Notes under the pieces: model-generated | Databases searched by the model: none | Seen by the model: the letters and a program-made list of their open reading frames with translations, nothing else | Told to the model about the DNA's origin: nothing | Program-made: the position numbers and the translations under genes | Assembly: GCF_003977755.1 (NCBI RefSeq) | Contig: NZ_RQWN01000002.1 | Location: forward strand, 186,001 to 250,000 | DNA: 64,000 bases | Reading direction: 5' to 3' | From: Haloterrigena salifodinae | GTDB lineage: Archaea; Halobacteriota; Halobacteria; Halobacteriales; Natrialbaceae | Shown: piece after piece, positions 8,312-16,622 of the stretch | How the letters are laid out: every line of letters begins with the position of its first letter | How positions within the stretch are numbered: the first letter of the stretch is position 1

Positions 8312-10021
8312 ATGGCACTTCGCAACGATAAGGCCGTTCAGGCCGCACGCGACATCGAACTGAAGGAGATCGAGGATGGCTATACGCTGGTCGGCGGTCC
8401 CGAGGAATCGATCACGCAGCAACACGACACCGACCGAATCCCGGAGGGCGACGTCGACCAGGAGATGCTGAGCAACTCCGGCGAGGACCCGAAATCGTGG
8501 CTGATGTACGGCGGCAACTACGAACAGCACCGAGCCACGACCGCCGACGTCATCACGCCCGACACCGTCTCCGACCTCGAGCTCGAATACGAGCTGTCGG
8601 TCGGCACCGGCTCGAGCATGGAGGGGACACCGATCGTGGTACCGGGCGACCCGCCGGTCATGTACCAGACCAACGGGCCGAACCACATGAAGGCGATCGA
8701 CCCCCGCGAGGGGGAGGTCCTCTGGAGCTACACCTACGCACCGCCGATCGGCATCGAGCTCTGCTGTGACGACAACAACCGCGGCGCCGCCGTCTGGGGC
8801 GACAAGGTGTACATGACGACGCTCGACTCGGGCGTACAGGCGCTCGACCGCTACACGGGCGAGGAGGTCTGGCACACGAGTACGGCCAACCACGAAGTCG
8901 GCTACTCCGCGACGTGGGCGCCGGTGATCCGCGACGGAACGATCTACACCGGCAGCGCCGGCGGCGAGTACGGCGTCCTCGGGTTCGTCGCTGCGCTCGA
9001 TGCCGAGAGCGGCGAGATGCTCTGGAAGACCGATACGCTACTGGAGGACGAGTGGGTCGGCCAGAGCCGCGAACACGGCTGCGGGACCAGCTGGATGACT
9101 CCGACGATCGACGAGGAGCGCGAGGTCCTCTACACGGCGGTCGCGAACCCCGGCCCGGACTTCGACGGGACGGTGCGACCGGGGCCGAACTTCCCCACCT
9201 GCGGCACGGTCTCGCTGGACTTAGAGAGCGGCGAGTTCCAGTGGGGCTTCCAGAGCAGTCCCCACGACGTCTGGGACTACGACGCTGTGGCGCCGCGCGT
9301 GTTGCTGCGCGACGTGGACGTCGACGACGGACCGTCGGAGATGGTCGTCGGCTCCGATAAGACCGGCTGGGTGTACATGATGGACGCCGAGTCGGGGCAG
9401 CTTCACGAGCGCAGCCAGGAGATCTGCCAGCACATCAATATGTGGGAGATGATCCCCCACATCAGCGAGGACGAGCGGGTCCCGTTCGTCCCCGGCGCGC
9501 CGGGGGGCAACGACTGGCAGCCACCGTCGTACAACCCCGACACCGGGTACGTCTACGTGGTGCACCAGAACTTCCCGCAGGACCTCTACTGGCGCTACGA
9601 GGAGTACAGCGAGGGCAACCCCTACTGGGGCGGCGGGCTGGACGACCCGGCCTCCGAGATGCCCGACGAGTGGAACGAGTCGATCACGGCCTTCGCCGCG
9701 GTCGATCCCGCGACGGGCGAGCGCGTCTGGCGCGACTGGATCGAGAGCGAGGACGAGTTCTACATGTGGGGCGGCTCGATGTCGACGGCGACGGGACTGG
9801 TCTTCAACGGGACCCAGAACGGGAACCTCGTCGCGTACGACGGAGAGAGCGGCGACCGCCTCTGGGAGCACGAGTTCGACGTCCCGATCAGCGCCTCGCC
9901 GATGAGCTGGTACGACCCCGGCGAGGAGAAGCAGTACGTCGCGGTCCAGGTCGGCGGCAGCGGCTGGCTCCGTCAGGGAACCCGCGGCGACACGCTCGCC
10001 GTGTTCTCGATGGCAGCCTGA
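8312..10021 (+). CDS. PQQ-type quinoprotein alcohol dehydrogenase, eight-bladed propeller
   Basis: A 569-residue quinoprotein of the MxaF/XoxF/ExaA superfamily, oxidising an alcohol or similar substrate. By my alignment from memory the active-site set is present: adjacent Cys151-Cys152, Glu219 in GGEYGV, Trp261 in GTSWM, Asn279 in VANPGP and catalytic Asp322 in HDVWDYD. Asp324, two residues after the catalytic Asp, matches the position that marks lanthanide-dependent XoxF/PedH enzymes; some Ca/Mg glucose dehydrogenases also have D-x-D here. Trp-docking repeats (DPREGEVLW, DRYTGEEVW, DAESGEMLW, DPATGERVW) mark the blades. No N-terminal signal peptide and no CxxCH haem site is visible. The start ATG at 8312 follows SD GGTGA. 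The neighbouring cupredoxin is the likely electron acceptor. Confidence 0.88.
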   Translation: MALRNDKAVQAARDIELKEIEDGYTLVGGPEESITQQHDTDRIPEGDVDQEMLSNSGEDPKSWLMYGGNYEQHRATTADVITPDTVSDLELEYELSVGTGSSMEGTPIVVPGDPPVMYQTNGPNHMKAIDPREGEVLWSYTYAPPIGIELCCDDNNRGAAVWGDKVYMTTLDSGVQALDRYTGEEVWHTSTANHEVGYSATWAPVIRDGTIYTGSAGGEYGVLGFVAALDAESGEMLWKTDTLLEDEWVGQSREHGCGTSWMTPTIDEEREVLYTAVANPGPDFDGTVRPGPNFPTCGTVSLDLESGEFQWGFQSSPHDVWDYDAVAPRVLLRDVDVDDGPSEMVVGSDKTGWVYMMDAESGQLHERSQEICQHINMWEMIPHISEDERVPFVPGAPGGNDWQPPSYNPDTGYVYVVHQNFPQDLYWRYEEYSEGNPYWGGGLDDPASEMPDEWNESITAFAAVDPATGERVWRDWIESEDEFYMWGGSMSTATGLVFNGTQNGNLVAYDGESGDRLWEHEFDVPISASPMSWYDPGEEKQYVAVQVGGSGWLRQGTRGDTLAVFSMAA

Positions 10022-10058
10022 ATCGCACTGACAACTGAAATCATTCACACGATACACA

Positions 10059-11540
10059 ATGACGAACGAACAACCCTCACGCGAGGACGTGTCCCGTCGC
10101 GGCGTGCTGAAGGGGACCGCTGCGCTCGCGAGTACGGCCGCACTCACCGGCGAGGCGGGCGCCTATCGCGACGCGTTCGATTTCCCCCTTCCGGTCGCGC
10201 AGAACGACGGGATGGCCCGGACGCTCACGCTGGTCGGCATCGTCGGCGGCTGGCTCGGCGTCGCACCGCACTCGATCGACGGCAAGTCCAACCCGCCGCT
10301 GCGGCTGGTCGAAGGAGAAGAACACGAGGTCGTCTGGATCAACGGCGACGGATCGACCCACAACTTCAACATCGCCGCCGGGAGCGCCCTCGGCGACGAC
10401 GTCGAGGTGCTCGAGGTCACGGATACGGTGTCCGAACAGGGCGAGTTCACCACCCTCCAGTTCACCGCCACCGAGGAGATGGAGGAGTACTTCTGTCAGC
10501 CACACCCGGCCCAGATGCGCGGTCCGGTCGAACTGATCGACCCTGGCGACGTCAGCGAACTCGTGGTACACGTCGAAGACGAGAACGGCGAACCCCTCGG
10601 TGCCGAGGTTTTCGTCGACGACATGCATTCGTACTCGGACCTCGCCGCCCGGCCGGACCCGTTCGCGGAGGAGGGACAGAGTCAAGAGTCGGAATCGCGG
10701 GAGCCGGGTAACGCCAGCGACGGCAACGTCAGCGACGGTAACGCCAGCAATGGTAACGTCAGCGACGGCAACGCCAGCGACGGTAACGTCAGTGACGGTA
10801 ACGCCAGCGACGGTAGCGGCGACGTCCAAGGCCAACAGACGCAGCCGCCCGCGGTCGCCCGCTTCGACCTCCTCGAGGACGGCGAGTACGACCTCGAGGT
10901 CTGGACGTACGGCCACGAGCGGGTCACCGATACGGTCCAGATCGACGGCGAGGATCAGCAGATCACCGTCACGTTGCCGGAGGTCGACCCCGGCGAGCCG
11001 ACCGAAACGTATTCGATGACCCTCGAGGACGGCCAGTGGGTCGGTAACGAACCCGAAGCGATCGCCGACCAGGAGAACCCGACGCTCGAACTCCAAGCGG
11101 GCGATACGTACGCGATCGAGTGGGAGAACGCGATCGGTCGCGGCCAACCGGACGGGGAGAACATGACCTTCGAACCGCTTCCCGGCCACAACCTCGCGAT
11201 CGCCAGCGACGGCGAGACCAACCAGTGGAACACGTACGTCCGGTCGGATTTCACCGCCGAGGAAGGCGCGACTCAGACCGTCGAGTTCGTCGCCACCGAG
11301 GAGATGGGCGTCTACCTTGACCAGTCGCAACTCGACGCCGTCGGTGAGATCACCATCGACGGTGCGACAGGGACCGGCGACGGAGCGGCGGCGGGCAACG
11401 AGACGACAGGCAACGAAACGATGATGGACGACGGGATGATGGGAAACGAGACGATGAGTAATGAGACGATGGACGGTGGGATGATGGAGAACGAGACGGA
11501 AGGCAACGAAACGACGGACAACGAGTCCGACGCGTCCTGA
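10059..11540 (+). CDS. Tat-exported blue-copper (cupredoxin) protein with two cupredoxin-like domains
   Basis: A 493-residue exported electron carrier, probable partner of the quinoprotein 37 bp upstream. The N-terminus is a Tat signal (SRRGVLKG, then an Ala-rich stretch to about residue 35). Domain 1 (about 85-160) has a complete type-1 copper site: His101 in THNFN, Cys146, His149 and Met153 in CQPHPAQM. Next come an N-glycosylation-sequon repeat and a carboxypeptidase-regulatory-like beta domain (FDLLEDGEYDLEVWTYG). Domain 2 (about 335-455) resembles domain 1 (FVATEEMGVYLDQSQLDAVG) but lacks the Cys-His-Met set, so it is probably copper-free. The tail is rich in Met and Asn-Glu-Thr sequons and has no membrane anchor. 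Confidence 0.88.
   Translation: MTNEQPSREDVSRRGVLKGTAALASTAALTGEAGAYRDAFDFPLPVAQNDGMARTLTLVGIVGGWLGVAPHSIDGKSNPPLRLVEGEEHEVVWINGDGSTHNFNIAAGSALGDDVEVLEVTDTVSEQGEFTTLQFTATEEMEEYFCQPHPAQMRGPVELIDPGDVSELVVHVEDENGEPLGAEVFVDDMHSYSDLAARPDPFAEEGQSQESESREPGNASDGNVSDGNASNGNVSDGNASDGNVSDGNASDGSGDVQGQQTQPPAVARFDLLEDGEYDLEVWTYGHERVTDTVQIDGEDQQITVTLPEVDPGEPTETYSMTLEDGQWVGNEPEAIADQENPTLELQAGDTYAIEWENAIGRGQPDGENMTFEPLPGHNLAIASDGETNQWNTYVRSDFTAEEGATQTVEFVATEEMGVYLDQSQLDAVGEITIDGATGTGDGAAAGNETTGNETMMDDGMMGNETMSNETMDGGMMENETEGNETTDNESDAS
10708..10815 (+). repeat. In-frame minisatellite encoding N-glycosylation sequons
   Basis: Inside the cupredoxin gene a 15-base unit (GGTAACGTCAGCGAC and variants) repeats about seven times. 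It encodes alternating DGNVS and DGNAS, so every repeat supplies an Asn-X-Ser sequon. The repeat lies between cupredoxin domain 1 and the beta domain and probably forms a flexible, glycosylated surface linker. Copy number is likely variable between strains. Confidence 0.85.
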
Positions 11541-11549
11541 TCGCTCCGT

Positions 11550-11581
11550 CTCGAGGCGTTCCGCCTCGAGTCGCAATTTTT
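11550..11581. terminator. Hairpin plus T-run after the cupredoxin gene
   Basis: A perfect 9-bp stem CTCGAGGCG / CGCCTCGAG (11550-11558 and 11562-11570) with loop TTC is followed by TCGCAATTTTT. This is a terminator-like structure for the quinoprotein operon. It also lies just beyond the 3' end of the convergent exchanger gene. Confidence 0.6.
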
Positions 11582-11594
11582 CGGCGGAGCTCGC

Positions 11595-12740
11595 TCACGC
11601 GTAGTTGGCGATCCAGTAGCCGACGTAGAGGAGCAGCAGGACGCCGCCGCCGAACCGCGTCACGCGGCCGCGAGCGAGCATGACGGCGACGACGAGCAAT
11701 CCGGCGGCGAAAAACGGCCAGTGGACCGCCAGCACCGCGCCGGTGGTATCGACCGGACGCAACAGCGCGATGACGCCGACGTTGGCCGTCACGTAGAACA
11801 CCGTGCTCCCGACGACGTTCCCGACTGCGAGGTGTGCCCGTCCCTGCCGCACCGGTTCGACGGTCAGCGCCAGTTCCTCGATCGAGGCGATGAACGAGAG
11901 CACCGTTGCGCCGAACGCCAATCCCGAAATCCCGAACGCGACGAAGATCCCCTCGGCGCTGACCACGGTGATCCCCGACCCGACGGTCATCCCGACGATC
12001 GCGAGGACGGCGACGGCGAGACTGAACCGCCCGCTTTTCCCCTCGAGGTCGGGAACGAACTCGTCGAAATCGAGGTCGAGGTCCAAATCCAGGCCCGAGT
12101 CGGAACCCCGGTCGCGAGCGCGTCGCTCATCCCGTTCGTCGCCGCCCCGGCCGAGCGCAGGCGCGGCGCCGCCGTTCGACTCCGCTGCCGCGGCGCCACC
12201 CTCCGGGTCCGTCTCCGACGCCGCGTCCGGATCGTCCTCGAGGTCGACGACCTCCTCGACCTCTCCCGAGAGCAGGTACGTCGTCTCCGAGCGGCGTTCG
12301 CGCCAGAAGATGCCGGCGAGCAGCGGGACGAACAGGACCGTCAGGATCGCGCCGTCCGTCCAGTCGAGCGTCCCGTCGAGCGAGAGCGCGAACGCCGGGA
12401 GCGGAACGAGGACGAGCAGGAACAGATAGAGTCGCGGGACGTCCATCCGAAATGGGACGGCGAGCCCCGCGACGCCGACGGCGACCGCGAGGACGAACAG
12501 CGACTCGCCGAACACCGTTCCGAGCGCGAGATCGGGGAGGTCGACGAACGCCGCCGTGACGCCGAGGATCGCGTTCTCGAGGTCGACGCCGGCGAGCACG
12601 ACCGCGAGGAAAAACCCGGAGATGCCGAGCGAGACGGCGCTGCGGGCGACGGCCGCGATGAAGACCTCGACGCACCAGATCACAAGCAGGACGCCCCCCA
12701 GGAAGAGGGCGACGAGGCCGACGAGCGCCGCGCTGTCCAT
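11595..12740 (-). CDS. Cation/Ca2+ exchanger-like membrane protein, divergent CaCA family
   Basis: About ten hydrophobic helices in two halves, separated by a long acidic cytoplasmic loop (about residues 165-235, very rich in Asp, Glu and Gly). The two alpha-repeat-like motifs are recognisable but divergent: FFLAVVLAGVDLENAILGV in the first half and GATVLSFIASIEELALT in the second. They carry acidic residues in place of the usual Pro-Glu core. The ATG at 12740 is chosen because it starts directly at the first helix. A paralogue follows upstream on the same strand, 77 bp away. Transported ion unknown; Na+/Ca2+ exchange is inferred from family only. Confidence 0.78.
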   Translation of the reverse strand: MDSAALVGLVALFLGGVLLVIWCVEVFIAAVARSAVSLGISGFFLAVVLAGVDLENAILGVTAAFVDLPDLALGTVFGESLFVLAVAVGVAGLAVPFRMDVPRLYLFLLVLVPLPAFALSLDGTLDWTDGAILTVLFVPLLAGIFWRERRSETTYLLSGEVEEVVDLEDDPDAASETDPEGGAAAAESNGGAAPALGRGGDERDERRARDRGSDSGLDLDLDLDFDEFVPDLEGKSGRFSLAVAVLAIVGMTVGSGITVVSAEGIFVAFGISGLAFGATVLSFIASIEELALTVEPVRQGRAHLAVGNVVGSTVFYVTANVGVIALLRPVDTTGAVLAVHWPFFAAGLLVVAVMLARGRVTRFGGGVLLLLYVGYWIANYA

Positions 12741-12817
12741 ACGCGGTCCCGAACCACGGCAGCGCACTTAATTCCGGGCGTCGATTCCGCAGCCCCGTCT
12801 CGTCGGCGCTCGCGGCC

Positions 12818-13915
12818 CTATCCGGGGATCGGAACGCCGCCGAACGCGAAGATCGCGACGAGCCAGTAGGCGACGTACAGCCCGGCGAGGGCGTACCCGT
12901 GGCCCCGTCGGAGCCGGCCGCTGGCGATCACGGCTGCAGCGACGGCGGTCAGGACGATCACCGCGGGCAGGTGGAAGACGAGCACGGCCGGTGGAATCGT
13001 CACCTCGGCGACGAACGCGATGACCCCGACGTTGGCCGTGACGGAGAAGATCACGCTCCCGACGACGTGGCCGATGCCGATCTCCGGAATCCCCCGGCGG
13101 ACCGGTTCGATCGTCAGCAGGAGGTTCTCGAACGTCAACACCAGCGTCAGCACCGTCGCCCCGAAGACCGTCTCCTCGATCCCCCACGACTCGACAAGTA
13201 CCTCCGAGCTCGCCTGCAGCATGATCGATCCGACGACGAGTCCGCCGAGCGCGAGCACCGACAGCCCGAGCCAGAAGGCAGCCTCGTAAGCGGCGTCCGT
13301 GACGAAGCGGTCCTCGGGAATCTCCTCGAGGACCGTTCGACTGTCGAGCTCCGCGAGGCTGACCTCCTCGAGCGGGACGCCGCCGTCGGCCTCGATGCGC
13401 TCGGCGATCTCCGAGTCCCGGAACACCGGGACGTCGCGCTGGGATTCCCGGACGACGACGTAGCCCAGCAGCGCGGCGAACGCCGCGACGAGGAGGAGCC
13501 CGTGGACGGTGGTGAGCGTTCCCGCGAGGACGAACGGGACCAGAAGAAGCGGCGAGAGCGCGAACAACACGAGGTAATCGCGGGGGACGTCGACTGGAAA
13601 CGGCCGCGCGATCGCGGCGACCGCCAGCGTGATTCCGGTGATCGCCAGCGCGGTCCCGAGCGCGGTCCCGAGCGCCGCGTCTTCGAGGCCGCCGGCGCTG
13701 AAGACCAGCGCGACGGCGGTGTCGTCGAACTCGAGGCCGGTGAAGACGATCGCCAGCGCGAAGATGGAGACGCCGAAACCCATCGCCGCCCGCGTGAGGT
13801 AGCTGATGAGTTTCTCGACGCTGTAGGTGAGGACGACCGCCCCGACGACGAGCACGACGACCGCGAACCACGTCCCCTGTCCCTCGATGACGCCCTCGAG
13901 GAGGTCTTCGACCAT
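12818..13915 (-). CDS. Cation/Ca2+ exchanger-like membrane protein, paralogue of the downstream gene
   Basis: Same two-half topology as the gene at 11595-12740, with corresponding motifs FALAIVFTGLEFDDTAVALVF and GATVLTLVLTFENLLLT, and the shared EPVRRG and VTANVGVIA segments. The central loop (RDSEIAERIEADGGVPLEEV) is shorter and different. The start is uncertain: ATGs at 13915, 13927 and 13987 are in frame, and I chose 13915 (MVEDLLEG) as closest to the first helix. The pair looks like a tandem duplication and could form a heteromeric transporter. Confidence 0.75.
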   Translation of the reverse strand: MVEDLLEGVIEGQGTWFAVVVLVVGAVVLTYSVEKLISYLTRAAMGFGVSIFALAIVFTGLEFDDTAVALVFSAGGLEDAALGTALGTALAITGITLAVAAIARPFPVDVPRDYLVLFALSPLLLVPFVLAGTLTTVHGLLLVAAFAALLGYVVVRESQRDVPVFRDSEIAERIEADGGVPLEEVSLAELDSRTVLEEIPEDRFVTDAAYEAAFWLGLSVLALGGLVVGSIMLQASSEVLVESWGIEETVFGATVLTLVLTFENLLLTIEPVRRGIPEIGIGHVVGSVIFSVTANVGVIAFVAEVTIPPAVLVFHLPAVIVLTAVAAAVIASGRLRRGHGYALAGLYVAYWLVAIFAFGGVPIPG

Positions 13916-14118
13916 AACCCACTGCATGTGGGCCGTCAACATATAGCTAACAACCCGGAGAGAGAATTCCGTTGGAAATCTATACACGCGTCGCGGATCG
14001 ACCGACGGGACAACCCGCCGGCCGTCGAGTACACGCCCGTCGTGGGACCGGTTCCGTACGTTTTCGATGCGAAAATCGGTTGTTCGGGTCGGAGCGCGAC
14101 GACCGCCGCACGCCGTCG

Positions 14119-14538
14119 TTACGAAGAGTGTTCGTCGAATCTGTCGACGCCAGACTCCGCGACGTCCATGTCTTGCTCGACCTCGCCGCCGCTAACGCCG
14201 ATCGCCCCGACGATGTTGCCGTCCCGCTCAAGCGGGTAGCCACCGCCGAAAATGACCATCTTTCCCTGGTTGGTGTTCTGCAGGCCGTACAGCGATTCGC
14301 CCGGCCTAGTCGGATCGGCCAGATCGTGCGTCGGCATGTCCAGAGCGGCCGCCGTGTAGGCCTTGTTCCGCGAGATATCGACCGACGCGAGCCACGCGCC
14401 GTCCATCCGGTGTTGGGCGATAAGGTTGCCCTCGGAATTCGAGACCGCGATCACCATCGGATTGTCGATCTCTTCCGCTCGCTGTTCGGCCGCGTCGATG
14501 ATCTCCTTCGCCGTCTCGAGTCGCACTGACTCAACCAT
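14119..14538 (-). CDS. GlcG/HbpS-type DUF336 protein
   Basis: A 139-residue cytoplasmic protein of the haem-degrading/HbpS-like (DUF336) family. Family hallmarks are the N-terminal ETAKEIIDAAEQRAEEI helix, AVSNSEGNLIAQHRMDGAWLASVDIS, the AYTAA region and the Gly-rich GGGYPLERDGNIVGAIGVSGG. The start at 14538 (MVESVRLETAKEI) matches the family; the frame upstream is Arg-rich and probably non-coding. Proteins of this family bind haem, cobalamin or small ligands or assist neighbouring oxidoreductases. It is divergent from the dehydrogenase at 14873. Confidence 0.88.
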   Translation of the reverse strand: MVESVRLETAKEIIDAAEQRAEEIDNPMVIAVSNSEGNLIAQHRMDGAWLASVDISRNKAYTAAALDMPTHDLADPTRPGESLYGLQNTNQGKMVIFGGGYPLERDGNIVGAIGVSGGEVEQDMDVAESGVDRFDEHSS

Positions 14539-14872
14539 GCGAGGAACTACCACCCTTCGAGGTGGCATAAATACCCACCGTGAAAATCCCACGATATACC
14601 GTCGGCGAGAGCCGCGAACGTAACCGGCGAGACCGTCGATCACGCTGGTGATTCTCCGACGACCACCGAACGTGGGCCTCGTATCGCGACGGCGATCGCG
14701 CCACGGCGGGGAGAACGCGCCGATCGTCCGACGGCTCCAGTTCTCGGTGGAGCGGGCGTGCGAGCACGGTTTCCACGGACCGAACGGGCGCTACCGAATC
14801 CGACTCGAGCGCAGCGACCACACGAAGGTTTACAACGGAGTTCGTCGTCCGTTCATCGAGGTTTGATAACTA
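14539..14872. promoter_or_regulatory. Divergent intergenic region between DUF336 gene and Zn-dehydrogenase
   Basis: These 334 bases separate divergent genes and must hold both promoters. A TATA-like GGCATAAATACCC lies near 14563-14575, facing the DUF336 gene. GGTTTACAAC (14827-14836) lies about 40 bases before the dehydrogenase ATG. I see no further gene. Confidence 0.45.
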
Positions 14873-16039
14873 ATGTCAATGGACGCCGTCGTCTATCAGG
14901 GACCGCAGGAGGTAGCCGTCGAGTCGGTCGACGAGCCCGAAATCGAACACGAGAACGACGTTATCGTCGATATCACGACGACGTGCATCTGTGGATCGGA
15001 CCTCCACATGTACGAAGGGCGGACCTCGGCCGATCCGGGGATCGTCTTCGGTCACGAGAACATGGGCAACGTGATCGAGACCGGCGACGCCGTCACGTCG
15101 CTCGAGGAGGGCGACCGCGTCGTGATGCCGTTCAACGTCGCCTGCGGGTTCTGTCGCAACTGTGAGAACGGGTATACCGGGTTCTGTACCAACGTCAACC
15201 CCGGCTTCGCCGGCGGCGCGTACGGCTACGTCGCGATGGGACCGTACAAGGGCGGACAAGCCGAGAAACTCCGGGTCCCCTACGCCGACTTTAACGCGCT
15301 GAAACTGCCGGAGGGAGACGAGCACGAGGACGCCTTCGCGCTCCTCGCGGACATCTTCCCGACGGGGTGGCACGGCACCCGACTCGCGAACCTGCAACCC
15401 GGCGAATCGATCGCGATCTTCGGGGCCGGTCCCGTCGGCCTGATGGCCGCCTACAGCGCCAAGATCCAGGGCGCGTCGGAGATTTACGTCGTCGACCGCG
15501 TCGAGAGCCGCCTCGACCTGGCCGAGGACCACTGCGACGCCCGCCCGATCAATTTCGAGGAGAGCGATCCAGTCGAACAGATCAAGGACGCACACGGCGG
15601 CGGCGTCGACAATGGCGTCGACGCGGTGGGGTATCAAGCGATCGACCCCGAGACGGATCCGGGTGACGACGCATACGATCCGGCCCGAGAAAACCCCGCG
15701 GTCGTGCTCAACCAGCTCATCAAGGCCGTCCGACCGACCGGCGAACTCGGGATCCCGGGGTTGTACGTCCCGTCGGATCCCGGCGCGCCCGACGAAATGG
15801 CGGCCCAGGGGCGACTCGGTATCGACTTCGGCAAACTCTTCGAAAAGGGGCTGAAGTTGGGCACCGGCCAGTGTAACGTCAAGGAGTACAACCGGGAGCT
15901 ACGGGACATGATCATCGAGGGACGCGCCGACCCAAGCTGGGTCGTCTCCCACCGCGTCGACCTCGATCGTGCTCCGGAGATGTACGAGAAGTTCGACGAG
16001 CGCGAGGAGGGCGTCATCAAGGTCTTACTCGAGCCGTAG
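14873..16039 (+). CDS. Zn-dependent NAD alcohol dehydrogenase, glutathione-independent formaldehyde dehydrogenase type
   Basis: A 388-residue medium-chain dehydrogenase. Catalytic zinc ligands are Cys40 (ICGSD), His61 and Glu62 (FGHEN). The structural zinc lobe has Cys91, Cys94, Cys97 and Cys105 (CGFCRNC...C). The NAD-binding turn is GAGPVGLMA near residue 180. The long insert DPETDPGDDAYDPARENPAVVLNQ and overall size are typical of the formaldehyde-dismutase/FdhA branch of the family, which oxidises formaldehyde or other aldehydes/alcohols without glutathione. Formate-dehydrogenase-type and aldehyde oxidoreductase genes lie 3-8 kb downstream, which fits one-carbon or aldehyde oxidation. ATG at 14879 is an alternative start. 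Confidence 0.88.
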   Translation: MSMDAVVYQGPQEVAVESVDEPEIEHENDVIVDITTTCICGSDLHMYEGRTSADPGIVFGHENMGNVIETGDAVTSLEEGDRVVMPFNVACGFCRNCENGYTGFCTNVNPGFAGGAYGYVAMGPYKGGQAEKLRVPYADFNALKLPEGDEHEDAFALLADIFPTGWHGTRLANLQPGESIAIFGAGPVGLMAAYSAKIQGASEIYVVDRVESRLDLAEDHCDARPINFEESDPVEQIKDAHGGGVDNGVDAVGYQAIDPETDPGDDAYDPARENPAVVLNQLIKAVRPTGELGIPGLYVPSDPGAPDEMAAQGRLGIDFGKLFEKGLKLGTGQCNVKEYNRELRDMIIEGRADPSWVVSHRVDLDRAPEMYEKFDEREEGVIKVLLEP

Positions 16040-16130
16040 CCGTCTCACCGTCGGTTCCGGTCGGTAGCGCTTGTCTCGAAGCGTCCGATCGGACCGGGCC
16101 CTCGCCGCGGTCCGCGGGTGAGCCCCGACG

Positions 16131-16292
16131 TCAGCTTCGCAGCCACGCCACCGGATGCTCCTCGCGGAGGTGATCCTGATACCGTTCGATCAGATCCGGA
16201 TAGGATCCCGCGATCACGTGCCACTCGCAGTGCTCGCACGCCCGTTCGACCGTATCGTCCGCGCTACTGACGTATCCGCCCTTCCGATTCAT
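16131..16292 (-). CDS. Small putative zinc-binding protein (53 aa)
   Basis: A short reading frame MNRKGGYVSSADDTVERACE... containing a CEHCEW pair followed by HLREEH near the C-terminus, so Cys2-His2 zinc binding is plausible. Codon bias is haloarchaeal, with strong third-position GC. It sits between the Zn-dehydrogenase and a second small CxxC protein, near the COG0523 GTPase. Function unknown. Confidence 0.72.
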   Translation of the reverse strand: MNRKGGYVSSADDTVERACEHCEWHVIAGSYPDLIERYQDHLREEHPVAWLRS

Positions 16293-16449
16293 GGTTATCG
16301 TCGTTCCCTCGCGATCGCATAGCGCTCCCGGCTCATCCGACGGTCACTCGCGTTCGATGCCGCCGTGAGTTCGATCCGTTGCTTGCCGACCGGCCGGAGC
16401 CACCTCGAGCGGAGAAACGGGTATACCGCCGACCGGCGTAGATCGACGC

Positions 16450-16608
16450 ATGTGCCAGTACTGCAGCTACTCCCTCCATGACGGCTGGACGCGGCTGCTC
16501 GAGTACGACGACGTCTACCAGAACGCCCTCCCCGACCGAGCGACGGACCAGTCGACTCACGGCTTCCACGAGTCCTGGGAAGAACTCAGTGACCAACTGG
16601 AGTCGTAG
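16450..16608 (+). CDS. Small CxxC protein (52 aa)
   Basis: The frame MCQYCSYSLHDGWTRLLEYD... begins with a CQYC pair and is acidic with an amphipathic helical middle. It ends 14 bp before the converging end of the COG0523 gene. Codon bias supports coding. With only one Cys pair it could bind a metal as a dimer. Function unknown; proximity to a metallochaperone-type GTPase is suggestive only. Confidence 0.68.
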   Translation: MCQYCSYSLHDGWTRLLEYDDVYQNALPDRATDQSTHGFHESWEELSDQLES

Positions 16609-16622
16609 GGATCGGGGAGCGG

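Noticed and set aside
10708-10815. CRISPR-like regular repeats
   Set aside because: The repeats are 15-base units without spacers, in frame within an exported protein, and encode sequons.
10077-11576. A 499-residue open frame on - opposite the cupredoxin gene
   Set aside because: Its TVAGV/ADVTV repeats are just the reverse of the sequon minisatellite. The + protein has a Tat signal and a full copper site.
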